Of a stretch of 64,000 nt of DNA, positions 1 through 9,197 are shown piece after piece. A program made the translations under genes and the position numbers. Under the pieces are notes generated by a model that saw nothing but the letters and a program-made list of their open reading frames with translations, was not told the origin of the DNA and did no database searches. How positions within the stretch are numbered: position 1 is the first letter of the stretch; every line of letters begins with the position of its first letter. The DNA comes from Paracoccaceae bacterium (GTDB lineage: Bacteria > Pseudomonadota > Alphaproteobacteria > Rhodobacterales > Rhodobacteraceae): the NCBI GenBank assembly GCA_958296035.1, contig OY282431.1, positions 1,863,001 through 1,927,000 of the forward strand. Reading direction: 5' to 3'.

Positions 1-351
1 AGCATGAACTTTCTGGAGGGCAGAATCCATAATGGTCGGGTTAGTATTCCGGCACTTGGAAATCAGACTCTGACAACTAGCATTAACTTGCCTGCCAACG
101 GTTCATCAGTTTCGGTCGGCTTGCGCCCACAGAATCTTGGACTCAAGCCAGACCCGTCACCATTGGTTGTGGAGTTGACTGAAAACCTCGGCGGCGTGTC
201 CTATGACTATCTGAGAACGCCAACAGGTGAGAAAATTGTCGTTGAGTCCAAGGGCGATGAAGAAATTCCACCAGGCACATCTGTATCACTGGTCTTCGAC
301 CCCTCCACTGCTTTGCTGTTTGAGTCGCCGTCTGGAAGGCGCATCCGGTAA
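1..351 (+). CDS. ABC transporter ATP-binding protein, C-terminal end (partial)
   Basis: The frame is open at the left window edge; only the last 116 codons are visible. The sequence around MNFLEGRI followed by a beta-rich stretch with VGLRPQNLG matches the TOBE/MalK-like regulatory domain at the C-terminus of UgpC/MsmX/MalK-type ATPases, where S-x-MNF and GIRPE-type motifs are typical. The nucleotide-binding domain lies outside the window. By family, the protein would energise a sugar, glycerol-phosphate or polyol importer, but the substrate cannot be read from this domain. The ATG at position 4 is probably internal, because the family continues upstream without a break. Downstream there is no permease gene, only mobile-element debris, so the operon either ends here or was cut by insertions. 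Confidence 0.8.
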   Translation, partial: SMNFLEGRIHNGRVSIPALGNQTLTTSINLPANGSSVSVGLRPQNLGLKPDPSPLVVELTENLGGVSYDYLRTPTGEKIVVESKGDEEIPPGTSVSLVFDPSTALLFESPSGRRIR

Positions 352-792
352 TTCGTCGCATTTACGCACTAGTTACCGTGGGCAAGCGTTAACAATGGCC
401 CGCATCCGCTTTCATCGGCTAGACTTGGAGAACCGGGGAGACCACTGTCTGACGTATGTACACATCTCTTTCTTAGCCTGTCATGATGGGTAGGTCATAT
501 CATTCCCGTGATGTCTTGATTCTTGATGTTCCCATTGGGGCCGCAATGTGGGTTGGAATGATGTGCAGCAAGGTATTGCTGGAAGCTGCGTTGATGATCG
601 GCTGATCAAGCTTGGCCCACGGGGCATCTCAATGACTAGGTGATGGTCGAGAAGATGGTCCGCCGCGGCGGTGCATGGAACCGCCTCTCGTATTTCTGAC
701 CGGCCCATTTTGGCCCTCTAGGAAACGCCCGGATCGGGGTGAGATCGGGCTCAGAATAATTCGCCAAGATTCCCTGCTACTGGGATGAAATA
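352..792. other. Intergenic, no recognisable gene
   Basis: This 440-base stretch after the ABC ATPase has only short frames on either strand, none with recognisable motifs. It leads into IS66 debris and is probably eroded mobile-element or flanking DNA. Confidence 0.5.
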
Positions 793-1026
793 ATGTGCAA
801 TATAACACGCAACCGCCTCGGGCGGGACCCGACCTCGGGGGCCTGGTATGTCTTCCGCCATCGGCGGCGGACCATGCTCAAGGTCATCGCCTTCGACCAG
901 GGCGGCACCTGGACCTGGTCCAGGCGCCTGGCGTGCGGTCTTTTCAGGGGGCTTGTCTCCGCCAGTCCGGCCGAGCCGCTCTCGGCCACCGGGCTCATGG
1001 CGCTGCTTGACGGCCTCGACATCATC
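793..1026 (+). pseudogene. IS66-family TnpB (Orf2) remnant
   Basis: The plus-strand frame contains the IS66 Orf2 pattern: GRDPTSGAWYVFRHRRR, then LKVIAFDQGG and WTWSRRLACGLF. This corresponds to the family's D-P-x-SG-x-x-FVF-R-RRGD, LK-x-L-x-x-D-GG and L-x-x-G-x-F blocks. The usual N-terminus (about 30 residues) is missing and the frame runs on into unrelated sequence after LLDGLDI. TnpB is an accessory protein needed for IS66 transposition. This copy is a fragment and cannot be functional. The nearby TnpC fragment lies on the opposite strand, which is not the native arrangement. Confidence 0.7.
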
Positions 1027-1193
1027 AAGTCAAGACAACGTAAACGGTACGCCCTGGCCGCCGGCCGGGTGCCGGATGATGATGTGTTCCGGATGATCCC
1101 GGCAGGCGTTCACAACCCTTTGACGCTGTCGGCGCAAAGCGGGACAAATTGTCCCATACCGTAGTGGATCAATCCGGGAATTGACTTTGGCAT

Positions 1194-1511
1194 CTACCTG
1201 GGAAACAACAGCGCTCCACAGGTGACCGCGGACAGGGCTATCCTGGGGCCGCCATCGTGGCCCGGCCGGATGCAAAGGGCTGGCCCGGACCCGCCCTCCC
1301 GGCGCCCGGCCTTGTAAATCCTGCCAATCAGTTCCAGCCCACAGGCCGCATGCCCGGGCTCCCGCTTCACACAGCCCTCGAACTTGCGACGCGTGTGCGA
1401 CCAGCACAAGGCATGCAAGACCACACCCGACGTCACCGCCGTCCAGGCCGAATAGCCCGCATAGCCATCGCTGAGCAGGATACCGGACCAGTCGCCCGGA
1501 ATGTCGCCCAC
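1194..1511 (-). pseudogene. IS66-family TnpC transposase fragment
   Basis: The minus-strand frame carries LLSDGYAGYSAW, then HALCWSHTRRKFEG. This is the central part of the IS66 DDE transposase: the second catalytic Asp block followed by the H-x-x-CW-x-H-x-RR-x-F block. About 100 residues of a roughly 500-residue protein remain, with no start or end. In an intact IS66 element tnpB and tnpC lie in the same direction. Here tnpB is on plus and tnpC on minus, so the element has been inverted internally or two different copies are juxtaposed. Confidence 0.7.
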
Positions 1512-1548
1512 ATTGGGGTGACAGCGATCGGACCTCTTATGAGGCTCC

Positions 1549-1620
1549 TGTCAACGCTAAGTTATAATTCCCCCAATCTGCTATTTTATTTTTCCCCCAC
1601 TTTTGGTCATTTTGTCCTAT
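1549..1620. repeat. IS21-like terminal sequence remnant
   Basis: The segment begins TGTCAACGC and holds repeated T-rich blocks with CCCCCA motifs (near 1570 and 1603). That pattern, a TGTCA terminus followed by repeated ATTCCCC(C)A blocks, is typical of the ends of IS21-family elements. No istA or istB frame is seen, so this would be a solo end left after deletion. The call rests on pattern recall only. Confidence 0.4.
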
Positions 1621-1638
1621 CTCAGTACTGATCTAATC

Positions 1639-1842
1639 TCCTGTCCTGCCTGGTTGCCTACACGCTGGGCATACCAGGCATCGCCATGAAGACGACCGGT
1701 CTTTCCACTTCACAGGCGCCAACACAGCCGAAGCCGCCGCGTGGGTCATGCCATACCACCTGCACTGTCCAGCCTGGTCACCTGCTGTCTGCCTACATCA
1801 GGCAACAAGGTGAAATATAGCCCCGCTATTCCATGATCCGGG
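1639..1842 (+). mobile_element. 3' end of an IS982-family element (remnant)
   Basis: This stretch is similar to the right part of the IS982 copy near 38803-39005. Shared blocks include TCCTGTCCTGCCTGGT, CCGCCGCGTGGG and CCATACCA. It ends in a degenerate right inverted repeat (1821-1842), related to the right end at 13727-13748. The 5' two thirds of the element are missing, and an IS21-like end lies directly upstream, so the element was probably broken by a second insertion. Confidence 0.6.
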
Positions 1843-1992
1843 ACAGTGTTTCCAGAGTTTGGTCGTGGCAGATCTGATCACCAGGACGACAGCACCTAGG
1901 GAATCGCCTGGCTCTGACGGGTGAATAAATTCTGTTCTCGGAGACGCTGAACATTTGTGGCGACCTGTGGCAGCCTGCAAGCGTGCAAACGC

Positions 1993-2259
1993 CTATTCCT
2001 CTTCCTCGGCTATGCGGCGCTCCGAAGAATCCAGTTCAATCTCCAGGCGAATTGGTTCGGAGGGCATGATCGTCGAAATTGCGCTCTTGTAAACAAGCTG
2101 CGAATGCATCTCACGGCGCAAGAGTACACAGTAAAGGTCGAAACCGGCAATGACGCCTTGCAATTTGACCCCGTTAACCAGGAATATTGTAACGCCGCAC
2201 TTTGATTTCCTGACCGTATTCAGGAACGCGTTCTGCAGCCTGCTGTTCCTATTAACCAT
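1993..2259 (-). CDS. hfq: RNA chaperone Hfq
   Basis: This is an 88-residue Sm-like protein. The Sm1 motif is visible at [22 protein letters not shown], with the distal-face and lateral residues in the expected order, and Sm2 follows as [16 protein letters not shown]; the Tyr-Lys-x-Ala-Ile-Ser-Thr segment is the family hallmark (normally YKHAIST, so the His of KH is replaced by Ser here). Hfq forms a hexamer in the cytoplasm that pairs small RNAs with mRNAs. The acidic tail (EEEE) is short, as in many alphaproteobacteria. It lies downstream of ntrY-ntrX-trkA-trkH on the same strand, the usual order in this class. The hflX gene that normally follows hfq is absent; IS debris begins instead. KH-to-KS at the Sm2 site may be worth noting, since the His lines the proximal pore. 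Confidence 0.95.
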   Translation of the reverse strand: MVNRNSRLQNAFLNTVRKSKCGVTIFLVNGVKLQGVIAGFDLYCVLLRREMHSQLVYKSAISTIMPSEPIRLEIELDSSERRIAEEEE

Positions 2260-2514
2260 CTGTTCCTTTCCTCACTTCTAACCGTGATACCGGTGCAGCC
2301 GATGTTTGTCTACCGTACGAGCACGTTCAACAACCCCAGGCACCGTTCAAGGAGACCATCCTATTATCGCTCTGTTGCCAACTTGCCTGGATCGCGTCGA
2401 TTCCCGGCAAACGGCACGTCTTCGATTTTCCGTGCATCTCCCTGGCAGGCTCGACCTCAACTGAATGCAGAAATGTCTGTGCAGAAGTATTTGCGGAGAT
2501 GTAAGCGTACATCC

Positions 2515-4023
2515 TCAGCCAAGCCATTCCAGTCTTCCCGCGATGAATACAAAGACAAGCAATTCAAGGCGGCCGACTATCATGGCAAAAGCAAGAACGA
2601 GCCTCGAAAACACATCCAGATCCTGAAACGCAAAGGTATCTGCCAGTACAGCCTCGATCAGCGGACCAGTTGTCGTCAACACGGCAGTGGAAACTGTCAG
2701 GGCCGATTCAAACTCTAATCCACGGGCTGCCAAAAACAGGAAGAGTACTGCAAAGCTCAGGACAAATAACACGCAGAAAATCCATGCCAGTGATGCGCCC
2801 TGGGGTCGCAGCACGCGGCGGGTCGGCTTGGTAGAAAGTGTCGCCCTGGGCAATACAATCCGATGCATCTCTCTCTGGCTGCGACTGAACAACAGATACA
2901 CCCTGAGCAGTTTGATGCCGCCAGCAGTAGTGGCAATCCCGCCGCCAACAACGGCGAGTGTAATCAGCGCCAGTCCAGGAAGCCGATGATCACCCGCCTG
3001 ATGCGCAAATGGCCAAAATGCACTCTCAAATCCTGTCGTTGTTAGAAACGACAGCGCATTGAAGATGATTCCCCAGCAATTGAAGGCGACAAGCCTAAGC
3101 CCGGCAAAGTTATAATCCCTTACCAGTTGCTGCCACTCGAACAATAGCAACAATGCCAAAATTGCGGAGACCAGAACCATTGCCACGTTTATCTCGGGAT
3201 CCGTTGCAAATCGATAAATGTTCCTGTTCCGGATGCTTCCAGTCACAACAAATCGCGACAGGGCCAGGGTCAGGAATAACAGGATCACCAACTCGCCCCA
3301 ATACCCGGTTGCACCCGCCAACGAGGATTGCCCCGGCCCGATGCCGCTCGTTGCCACTGTCGACATGGCAAAGATGATCGCCGGGAACGGGTCCATGCCT
3401 GTTACGACCAGTAGACACCACAAGACGGCTGTAATCCCGGTATACAGTGGCGCCAACATGACAAAGCTCTGGCTCAGATAACACCGCGCCCTATGGGTTC
3501 TTGGACTGCTGAAGTAGGCTGCAGAACCTGCATGTCCGGGCTTGACCGACTCGAAGCCGCCAAAGTCAAGTGGTCGGTAAATTGCAATTGCCGCGGCCCA
3601 CATGAGGAGGCCACCTAGCCAACCAACTTCCGCTCGCCAAAAGTGTATGATGTCGGAAGCTGCCGACACCTCCACGACTGATGCTCCAGTCGTCGTGAAG
3701 CACGAAACAAGCTCGATATAGCCATCGACGAGCGTCATCTCGTCCGTCAAGAGATAAACGGGGAGTGCCAGCAAGAGCGGGACAAAGGCAAAGGTAGCGA
3801 GCAAACCAACCAATTGTCGAAAGATTGTCAGTTCCGTCTGCCGGTTGGCCAGCGCGATGGCACAGAACACTGACACCATAAGAAGAATTATGGAACTGAA
3901 AACAAACGCTGAAGCAGTGTCATCATCGCCGGCGGTCGCAGCGAGAATTGATGGCACCAGCATGGCCAGACCGCCCACGCATGTCGCGGCAACAAGTACC
4001 GGGAACTCAACGCGCGAAAGCAT
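2515..4023 (-). CDS. trkH: Trk potassium uptake protein, membrane subunit TrkH
   Basis: This is a 502-residue polytopic membrane protein of the TrkH/KtrB superfamily. Hydrophobic helices fill most of the length. The pore-loop signatures are visible as SCFTTTGASVVE near residue 108, MSTVATSGIGPG in the middle, FLTTTGFESAF, and STAVLTTTGPL near the end; these are the four filter loops with their conserved Gly residues. It ends with VGRLELLVFVF, the usual C-terminal I-GRLE motif. The protein forms the K+ channel gated by TrkA. The start overlaps the trkA stop by 17 bases, so the two are translationally linked. A 255-base gap without a gene separates it from hfq. Confidence 0.93.
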   Translation of the reverse strand: MLSRVEFPVLVAATCVGGLAMLVPSILAATAGDDDTASAFVFSSIILLMVSVFCAIALANRQTELTIFRQLVGLLATFAFVPLLLALPVYLLTDEMTLVDGYIELVSCFTTTGASVVEVSAASDIIHFWRAEVGWLGGLLMWAAAIAIYRPLDFGGFESVKPGHAGSAAYFSSPRTHRARCYLSQSFVMLAPLYTGITAVLWCLLVVTGMDPFPAIIFAMSTVATSGIGPGQSSLAGATGYWGELVILLFLTLALSRFVVTGSIRNRNIYRFATDPEINVAMVLVSAILALLLLFEWQQLVRDYNFAGLRLVAFNCWGIIFNALSFLTTTGFESAFWPFAHQAGDHRLPGLALITLAVVGGGIATTAGGIKLLRVYLLFSRSQREMHRIVLPRATLSTKPTRRVLRPQGASLAWIFCVLFVLSFAVLFLFLAARGLEFESALTVSTAVLTTTGPLIEAVLADTFAFQDLDVFSRLVLAFAMIVGRLELLVFVFIAGRLEWLG

Positions 4024-5377
4024 TCGAGTGCAGAAACCTTGTCGTTTCGCTGCTGCCGTCCGCCATCATGAACAATGCCAGACGATCGCTCCTCCGAAGT
4101 CTCACATTGGGATGGATTTTCCTGATCTTGCCATCGCGCAGCAACGCCCCGACCAGGACGCCGTCCGGAAAACTCGCATTCTTGATCAGCTTTCCGCGCA
4201 TTGATGACGCAGAAGACACTCGCACCTCAACCAGCTCGGCCTCGTCATCCCCGATGATATTGACCCTTTCCACAAACATCCGCTTGACGTGCGGCAATAT
4301 GGAGGAAACAGTTGTCCGCTGCGGGTTGAGGGTGACGTCGATCCCCACTGACTCTGCCAGGTCCGAGATGGAGGCATCGTTGAGGTGCGCTGCTGTCAAG
4401 GCGCGGGAGTTGCGGGTACGAGCCTTTGCCAGCGCCAGTATGTTGGTTCGGTCTTCTTCGGTAACCGCCAGAATGGCGTCGGCAGACGAAATGCCAGTTT
4501 CTTCAAGAATCTCCTCGTCGAGGCCATCCCCCAGATACACAATCGTTTTCGACAACTGCTCGGCCGCCGCCTCGGCAACGTTCTTTCGCCTGTCAATCAA
4601 CTTTATCCTGGTGCCTCGTGAGTTCTTTTCCAGCCCCTGTGCGATGGCCAGGCCGACGTCACCAGCACCGATTATCACGACATGATCATGCCGTGCCGAT
4701 TCGATACCGAAAATTTCAAGCGAACGCTTGATGTCACGATTGGCAGCCGTGAAAAATATCTGGTCACCGGCATACACCTCATCATCTGACCCGGCAATCC
4801 TCAGTCGCCTGTTGCGTCTGACACCGACAACTAATGCGGACAAATCCTCGAATAGCGGCGTCAGCTGCCTTAGCTGCGTATTCAGTATGTTCGATTTGTC
4901 TCCAATGCGAAGCCCGATGGCCTGCGCCTTGTCGTCCAAAATGTTGCATCGAAAGAACATGTCCCTCGACTCAATCAGCCTGAGGGCGGCTCGGGCAACT
5001 TCCTGCTCCGGATTCACAAGAACATCCACGAATCCGCCGTTGGCTCGGGCAAGAACGCTCTGGTACTCGCTGCTGCGTACCCGGCAGATTATGCGCGCCG
5101 AGCGGTTCATGCGATTTGTGAAATAGCCCGCCAGGATATTGGCCTTTTCGTCGGGCGTTGAGGCCACGAGTACGTCTGCCTCGGCAACGCCGGCCTGGGC
5201 CAGACTGACCGGGCTGGCGACGTCGCCGCGGATACCGTCAATATTTGGAAAACGGCTGGCAATCCCGTCCAGGGCATCGCCTTCACCCAGAAGGGTTATG
5301 TCGCACTCGTCGTCTCGGCTCAAATAGGCACAGATGTCGGTTCCTACCGTCCCTGCACCAAGAACAACGACCCTCAC
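4007..5377 (-). CDS. trkA: Trk system potassium uptake regulatory subunit TrkA
   Basis: This 456-residue cytoplasmic protein has the duplicated RCK layout. The N-terminal Rossmann fold starts with VVVLGAGTVGTD, and the second with VVIIGAGDVGLA near residue 230. Each is followed by a TrkA-C domain (the last ends with the RLRRSDRLALFM strand). The dinucleotide-binding Gly motifs are intact in both halves. TrkA forms a ring that gates TrkH in response to nucleotides. The start overlaps the ntrX stop by four bases (ATGA), and the end overlaps trkH, so ntrX-trkA-trkH form one transcription unit. Linkage of trkA to ntrYX is usual in alphaproteobacteria. Confidence 0.95.
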   Translation of the reverse strand: MRVVVLGAGTVGTDICAYLSRDDECDITLLGEGDALDGIASRFPNIDGIRGDVASPVSLAQAGVAEADVLVASTPDEKANILAGYFTNRMNRSARIICRVRSSEYQSVLARANGGFVDVLVNPEQEVARAALRLIESRDMFFRCNILDDKAQAIGLRIGDKSNILNTQLRQLTPLFEDLSALVVGVRRNRRLRIAGSDDEVYAGDQIFFTAANRDIKRSLEIFGIESARHDHVVIIGAGDVGLAIAQGLEKNSRGTRIKLIDRRKNVAEAAAEQLSKTIVYLGDGLDEEILEETGISSADAILAVTEEDRTNILALAKARTRNSRALTAAHLNDASISDLAESVGIDVTLNPQRTTVSSILPHVKRMFVERVNIIGDDEAELVEVRVSSASSMRGKLIKNASFPDGVLVGALLRDGKIRKIHPNVRLRRSDRLALFMMADGSSETTRFLHSNAFAR

Positions 5378-6783
5378 GGCAACTGATCCTGCTGGCTGGC
5401 AGCAACGCGCCCCCCATAGGAATTGCGCACTGTTGTAATACCTAACGCCTTGATCTTGCGATGCAGTGCTGCCCTCTCCATGCCGACAAATTCCGCTGCC
5501 CTCGAAATGTTGCCGTCAAAGCGATTGATCTGGTTGATCAGGTACTCCCGCTCGAACTCCTCGCGGGCATCACGCAATTTCATGCCCATGAAGCGACGGT
5601 CCAGGCTCGACGAGGCTCCTTCAGCAGTTCTGGTAACTGCCGAGGCTATCTCGGACATGGTAATGGGACTGTCCGAACTGCTGACAATCAGGACTCTCTC
5701 AAGCGAATTCCTGAGTTGCTTGATGTTTCCGGGCCAATCGGATTCACAAAGGAACTTTTCGGCTTCGCCGGTGAGTTGACGCAACGCAAATCCCTGCGAC
5801 AAGTGCAGGTGGCGCAGGAAATAGGCAGCCAGGGCTGGTATATCCTCACGACGCATGTTGAGTGCCGGAACCTGGATTGTTACCGTGCCGATGCGCCGGA
5901 AAAGTGCGAGGCTGAAGCGCTCCTGGTCTATCTCCCTCTGAAGATCCTTGCTGGAACTGGCGATGACCCGCAGCTTCATCTTGATATCGAAACTTCCGGA
6001 TACGGGCCGAACCTGTCGGCGGGCTATCGCCCTTGCCAGCCCGGTTTGCAACGCCAGCGGGATGTATCCTACCTCCTTGAGAAACAGCGTCCCGCCATGG
6101 GCCATTTCAAGAAACCCTGGTTCCGCGGCCTGATCAATGTCGGCGCGGCCATACAAGGAAGCCTCGGCAACAGAGGCTTCAATGGTGGCAAAATTTGCTG
6201 CAACAAATGGTCCCGAGGCATAGGCCGAATGGGCATGTGCATAACGGGCTGCAGTTTCCTTGCCGGACCCCCTGGGACCTACCAGCAGCACGTGCATATT
6301 TGTATCGGACACCCTGTCGACCTGACCTCGAAACTTGCGACAAACCGCCGATTCACCAACAATATGCGCCGACCCCGGACCGCTCAACTGCAACACATCG
6401 ATCTTGCGCCGCAAGGTCACAAGTTCCATCGCATTCTTGACTACGGACAACAGTCGGTCGAGACCGATCGGCTTCTCGACATAGTCGAAGGCCCCCTGCC
6501 GCATGGCCCGCACCGCCACCTCGATAGTGCCGTGCGCAGACATGATGACCACGGGTGTGCTCGGACTTCGCCGTCGCAACTCACGCATGACACCGAGCCC
6601 GTCCATGACCGGGTCCTGCAACCAGATATCGAGTAACACAAAACTTGGTTTGGCTTGTCGAAACTCCCTGATGCATTCGCTGCTACTCGCCGCGGAGCGG
6701 GTCGCATATCCATTGTCTGCGAGAATCTCGGAGATTAGATTGCGAATGTGCGGATTGTCATCGACAATCAGAATGTCATCCAT
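5374..6783 (-). CDS. ntrX: NtrX-type response regulator with degenerate sigma-54 ATPase core
   Basis: This 469-residue protein has a receiver domain (acidic D8-D9, phospho-acceptor D52 in VLLDIW, K104), an AAA+ domain and a C-terminal Fis-type helix-turn-helix (NISRAAEFVGMERAALHRKI). It is the partner of NtrY and controls nitrogen, redox or envelope genes in relatives. The ATPase core is damaged: Walker A is recognisable (GPRGSGKE, 169-176), but the GAFTGA loop that contacts sigma-54 is missing, with a shortened SLYGRADIDQ segment in its place, and Walker B reads GGTLFLKE with Lys236 where the family has Asp. It therefore probably works as a DNA-binding regulator without sigma-54 activation. 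Loss of GAFTGA is known in some NtrX proteins; the Walker B change is an added oddity. It lies 32 bases after ntrY and overlaps trkA. Confidence 0.92.
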   Translation of the reverse strand: MDDILIVDDNPHIRNLISEILADNGYATRSAASSSECIREFRQAKPSFVLLDIWLQDPVMDGLGVMRELRRRSPSTPVVIMSAHGTIEVAVRAMRQGAFDYVEKPIGLDRLLSVVKNAMELVTLRRKIDVLQLSGPGSAHIVGESAVCRKFRGQVDRVSDTNMHVLLVGPRGSGKETAARYAHAHSAYASGPFVAANFATIEASVAEASLYGRADIDQAAEPGFLEMAHGGTLFLKEVGYIPLALQTGLARAIARRQVRPVSGSFDIKMKLRVIASSSKDLQREIDQERFSLALFRRIGTVTIQVPALNMRREDIPALAAYFLRHLHLSQGFALRQLTGEAEKFLCESDWPGNIKQLRNSLERVLIVSSSDSPITMSEIASAVTRTAEGASSSLDRRFMGMKLRDAREEFEREYLINQINRFDGNISRAAEFVGMERAALHRKIKALGITTVRNSYGGRVAASQQDQLP

Positions 6784-6815
6784 GCTTTTGCTGACCTAGC
6801 CTTGCTGCAGAATTC

Positions 6816-9197
6816 CTAATGTTGTTCGGCTGTCTTCGCCACCGACCTCAAGAGGCGAATACGCACCATCGCTCCAGCGTGATTGTCATCGGTGAATACA
6901 GGGGCATCATGCAGTGTCATCTCACCATTGTGCCCCTCAATTATTCGTTCAGCGTAGGCCAATCCCAAACCGGTCCCTCCCTCGCGGAAAGTAACAAATG
7001 GTCTGATGATATGCGACCTGTCCCGATTAGCCGGGAATCCCGTACCGTTATCCATGATGCAAATCTGCAACCAGCGACCTGTTGTTTCAGCTTCTACCCG
7101 AATTCGAGGTCTGAACACACGGCTCTCTTGCATCTTGGCCATTCGGGTCGCAATTGCTTCACTGGCGTTCTTCAGCAAGTTGGTGAGTGCCTGATTCAAG
7201 AGGTCCTTGTCGATTCTGACTTCTATACGCGTCAATTCGCACGAAAACTCCATTGCGATTTTCGGAACACGGCCGGCTTCGCTGGCCAGCACATTTCGCA
7301 GTACAGGCAAAATGTCCTGGCGCTGGAGTCTTGGCTCGGGTAGCTTGGCAAAGCGGGAAAACTCGTCTGAAATGCGTATCAGGCCTGATACGCTGTCATC
7401 AATGCGGCCAGTGTATCGATCGACCATGGTCTGAGTCCGTGAATCCAGCCGCCCACCAACCAGGTGACCGAGCTGCCCGGTGGCGAGCAGGATAGGAGTC
7501 ATGGCATTCTTGATTTCATGGGCAATCTGTTGTGCGACATTGGTCCAGGCTGCCTTGTTCTCGGCTCGGACAAGATCCGTGACATCGTCGAAGGCAATCA
7601 CGAAGCCTTCACGACCGCCTTCATTTGTGCGACGCGTCGCGACGCGGACCAGGAACTCGCTGACGCCGCCGGCTGCTGATGTCCTTAGCTGATGTTGGGA
7701 GGTCTCATGCCCCCAACTGACATGCTGGTCAAGAATATTGGCAAACTCGGGCACGAGTTGGCGGATTCCGGTTCCAGAAAACTCGCCGTCGAATCCATCA
7801 CTGTGACCGATTCTTGAATGATGCAGCAGACGACCTGCTGACCTGTTTATGAATACTACCGTTTCGTCATCGTCCAGGCCGATCACGCCCGCTGTAACAT
7901 TGGCCAGGACTCCCCGAAACTGGCGTTCCCGATGCTCTGCCGCATTACGGGTCTTTTCCAGTTCATTGATACTGGTGTTCAGCTGATCAATCATCAACTT
8001 GAACGCTCGGCCAAGCCTGGCAATCTCATTGGTGCCAGCGGTGTTGATGCTGACCTCGCGATTGCCTTCACCGAATTGTCTGGCGGCCCTTGCCAGTTCC
8101 TGGACTGGTCTGCTCAGACGCTGCGCATAAAAGGATCCCAGTTGCGTCATGAGCAGCACCAGCGCCAGCGCCAGACTCATGTAGAGTATCGAGTACTGAA
8201 ACACCTGGTAGGTAATCTTCTGAACCAGATCACGGGACGAAGCCGTCTTGCGAGCCAGCGACCGCCGCAGTTCCAGAATCGAAGAATTCACTTCCAGTGT
8301 GGACACCAGGTAGTAGTCAAAGGTTACGTCGAGGCGTATCACGGCTATCAACTCAGTCCCTGACTCGTCCTCGAAAATGCTCCCGATATGAGTCGTGCCG
8401 TCCAGGACAGGGGTAAGCGGAGAGGGTTCACCGGTCGAGGTTATGTCGAGATCACTCCCGCAATGGCCGTTCTGATCATTGTCGCCAACATTTATCGCCA
8501 GCTGGCGCATGACATTTCGAGGTGGCGGCAGGTAGTTGAACATGTAACTCGCCACGCCGCGTACGATGAGTGTGCAATTTCCGTCAATTATGAAAACGTG
8601 CCCGATGCTCCCTGACATTTGCGACTGAAGAACGTGAAGTGGTTGACGGTAGCGCCTGAGATCGAGGTTAGGGTAGCGCAGGATTTCCTGCTCCACTAGC
8701 CCTGCAAGTCCCGTAGCATAGGTGCGCAGTTCTTCGACCTTCCCGCTGGCGTAGGATTCCGAAGCCGTACTTGCTCTGTCAAGCTCTTCCTTGACCTCGA
8801 CTGCCAGGCTGTCACCGATGCCGACGTTGAGCACCAGTGATGCGACAACTGCAATGACAAGCGTGGGAACAAAGGCCAGAAGCGCAAATACGCGGGTGAG
8901 CGTTACCCGCAAGGGGGTTCTGATTTCGGGGTCCCGATGCCGGCCCATTCCGGCCAGGGCGAATAGCAATCGAGCCGCGACGATGGTGAAAAACACGAAA
9001 TCGAACAGTATGAATACGATCAGCCGATCGGTATACTCCCCCCGCGCAAAATCGACGATGGCAAGGACCGTGGCCACCGTTGCCAGCGGAATGCAACACA
9101 GGAGTGCAAACGAAACCCAGTAATCGACGTGTCGATAGACTTTCTTCAGAAACAGGCGGCGCAGGCGGCGTGCAAGGTTGTCCAGATTGGATTTCAT
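6816..9197 (-). CDS. ntrY: Sensor histidine kinase NtrY
   Basis: This is a membrane sensor kinase of about 793 residues. The order is: several N-terminal membrane helices (the first beginning around WVSFALLCCIPLA), a long periplasmic sensor region, a further helix (SLALALVLLMTQLG), HAMP, PAS (around GVIGLDDDETVVFINRS), and a HisKA/HATPase unit. Visible kinase motifs are AHEIKNAMTPI with the phospho-His, NLLKNASEAI (N box), DNGTGFP (G1) and GGTGLGLAY (G2). It phosphorylates NtrX. I chose the ATG at 9197 (MKSNLDNLARR) because the upstream in-frame stretch from 9338 looks unlike a leader and the basic N-terminus precedes the first helix. No dusB-ntrB-ntrC genes lie upstream; ispDF starts divergently at 9690. 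Confidence 0.92.
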   Translation of the reverse strand: MKSNLDNLARRLRRLFLKKVYRHVDYWVSFALLCCIPLATVATVLAIVDFARGEYTDRLIVFILFDFVFFTIVAARLLFALAGMGRHRDPEIRTPLRVTLTRVFALLAFVPTLVIAVVASLVLNVGIGDSLAVEVKEELDRASTASESYASGKVEELRTYATGLAGLVEQEILRYPNLDLRRYRQPLHVLQSQMSGSIGHVFIIDGNCTLIVRGVASYMFNYLPPPRNVMRQLAINVGDNDQNGHCGSDLDITSTGEPSPLTPVLDGTTHIGSIFEDESGTELIAVIRLDVTFDYYLVSTLEVNSSILELRRSLARKTASSRDLVQKITYQVFQYSILYMSLALALVLLMTQLGSFYAQRLSRPVQELARAARQFGEGNREVSINTAGTNEIARLGRAFKLMIDQLNTSINELEKTRNAAEHRERQFRGVLANVTAGVIGLDDDETVVFINRSAGRLLHHSRIGHSDGFDGEFSGTGIRQLVPEFANILDQHVSWGHETSQHQLRTSAAGGVSEFLVRVATRRTNEGGREGFVIAFDDVTDLVRAENKAAWTNVAQQIAHEIKNAMTPILLATGQLGHLVGGRLDSRTQTMVDRYTGRIDDSVSGLIRISDEFSRFAKLPEPRLQRQDILPVLRNVLASEAGRVPKIAMEFSCELTRIEVRIDKDLLNQALTNLLKNASEAIATRMAKMQESRVFRPRIRVEAETTGRWLQICIMDNGTGFPANRDRSHIIRPFVTFREGGTGLGLAYAERIIEGHNGEMTLHDAPVFTDDNHAGAMVRIRLLRSVAKTAEQH

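Noticed and set aside
5461-6636. A 391-codon plus-strand frame opposite ntrX
   Set aside because: It is antisense to ntrX, which has clear receiver, AAA+ and Fis domains; the antisense frame has no recognisable domain.
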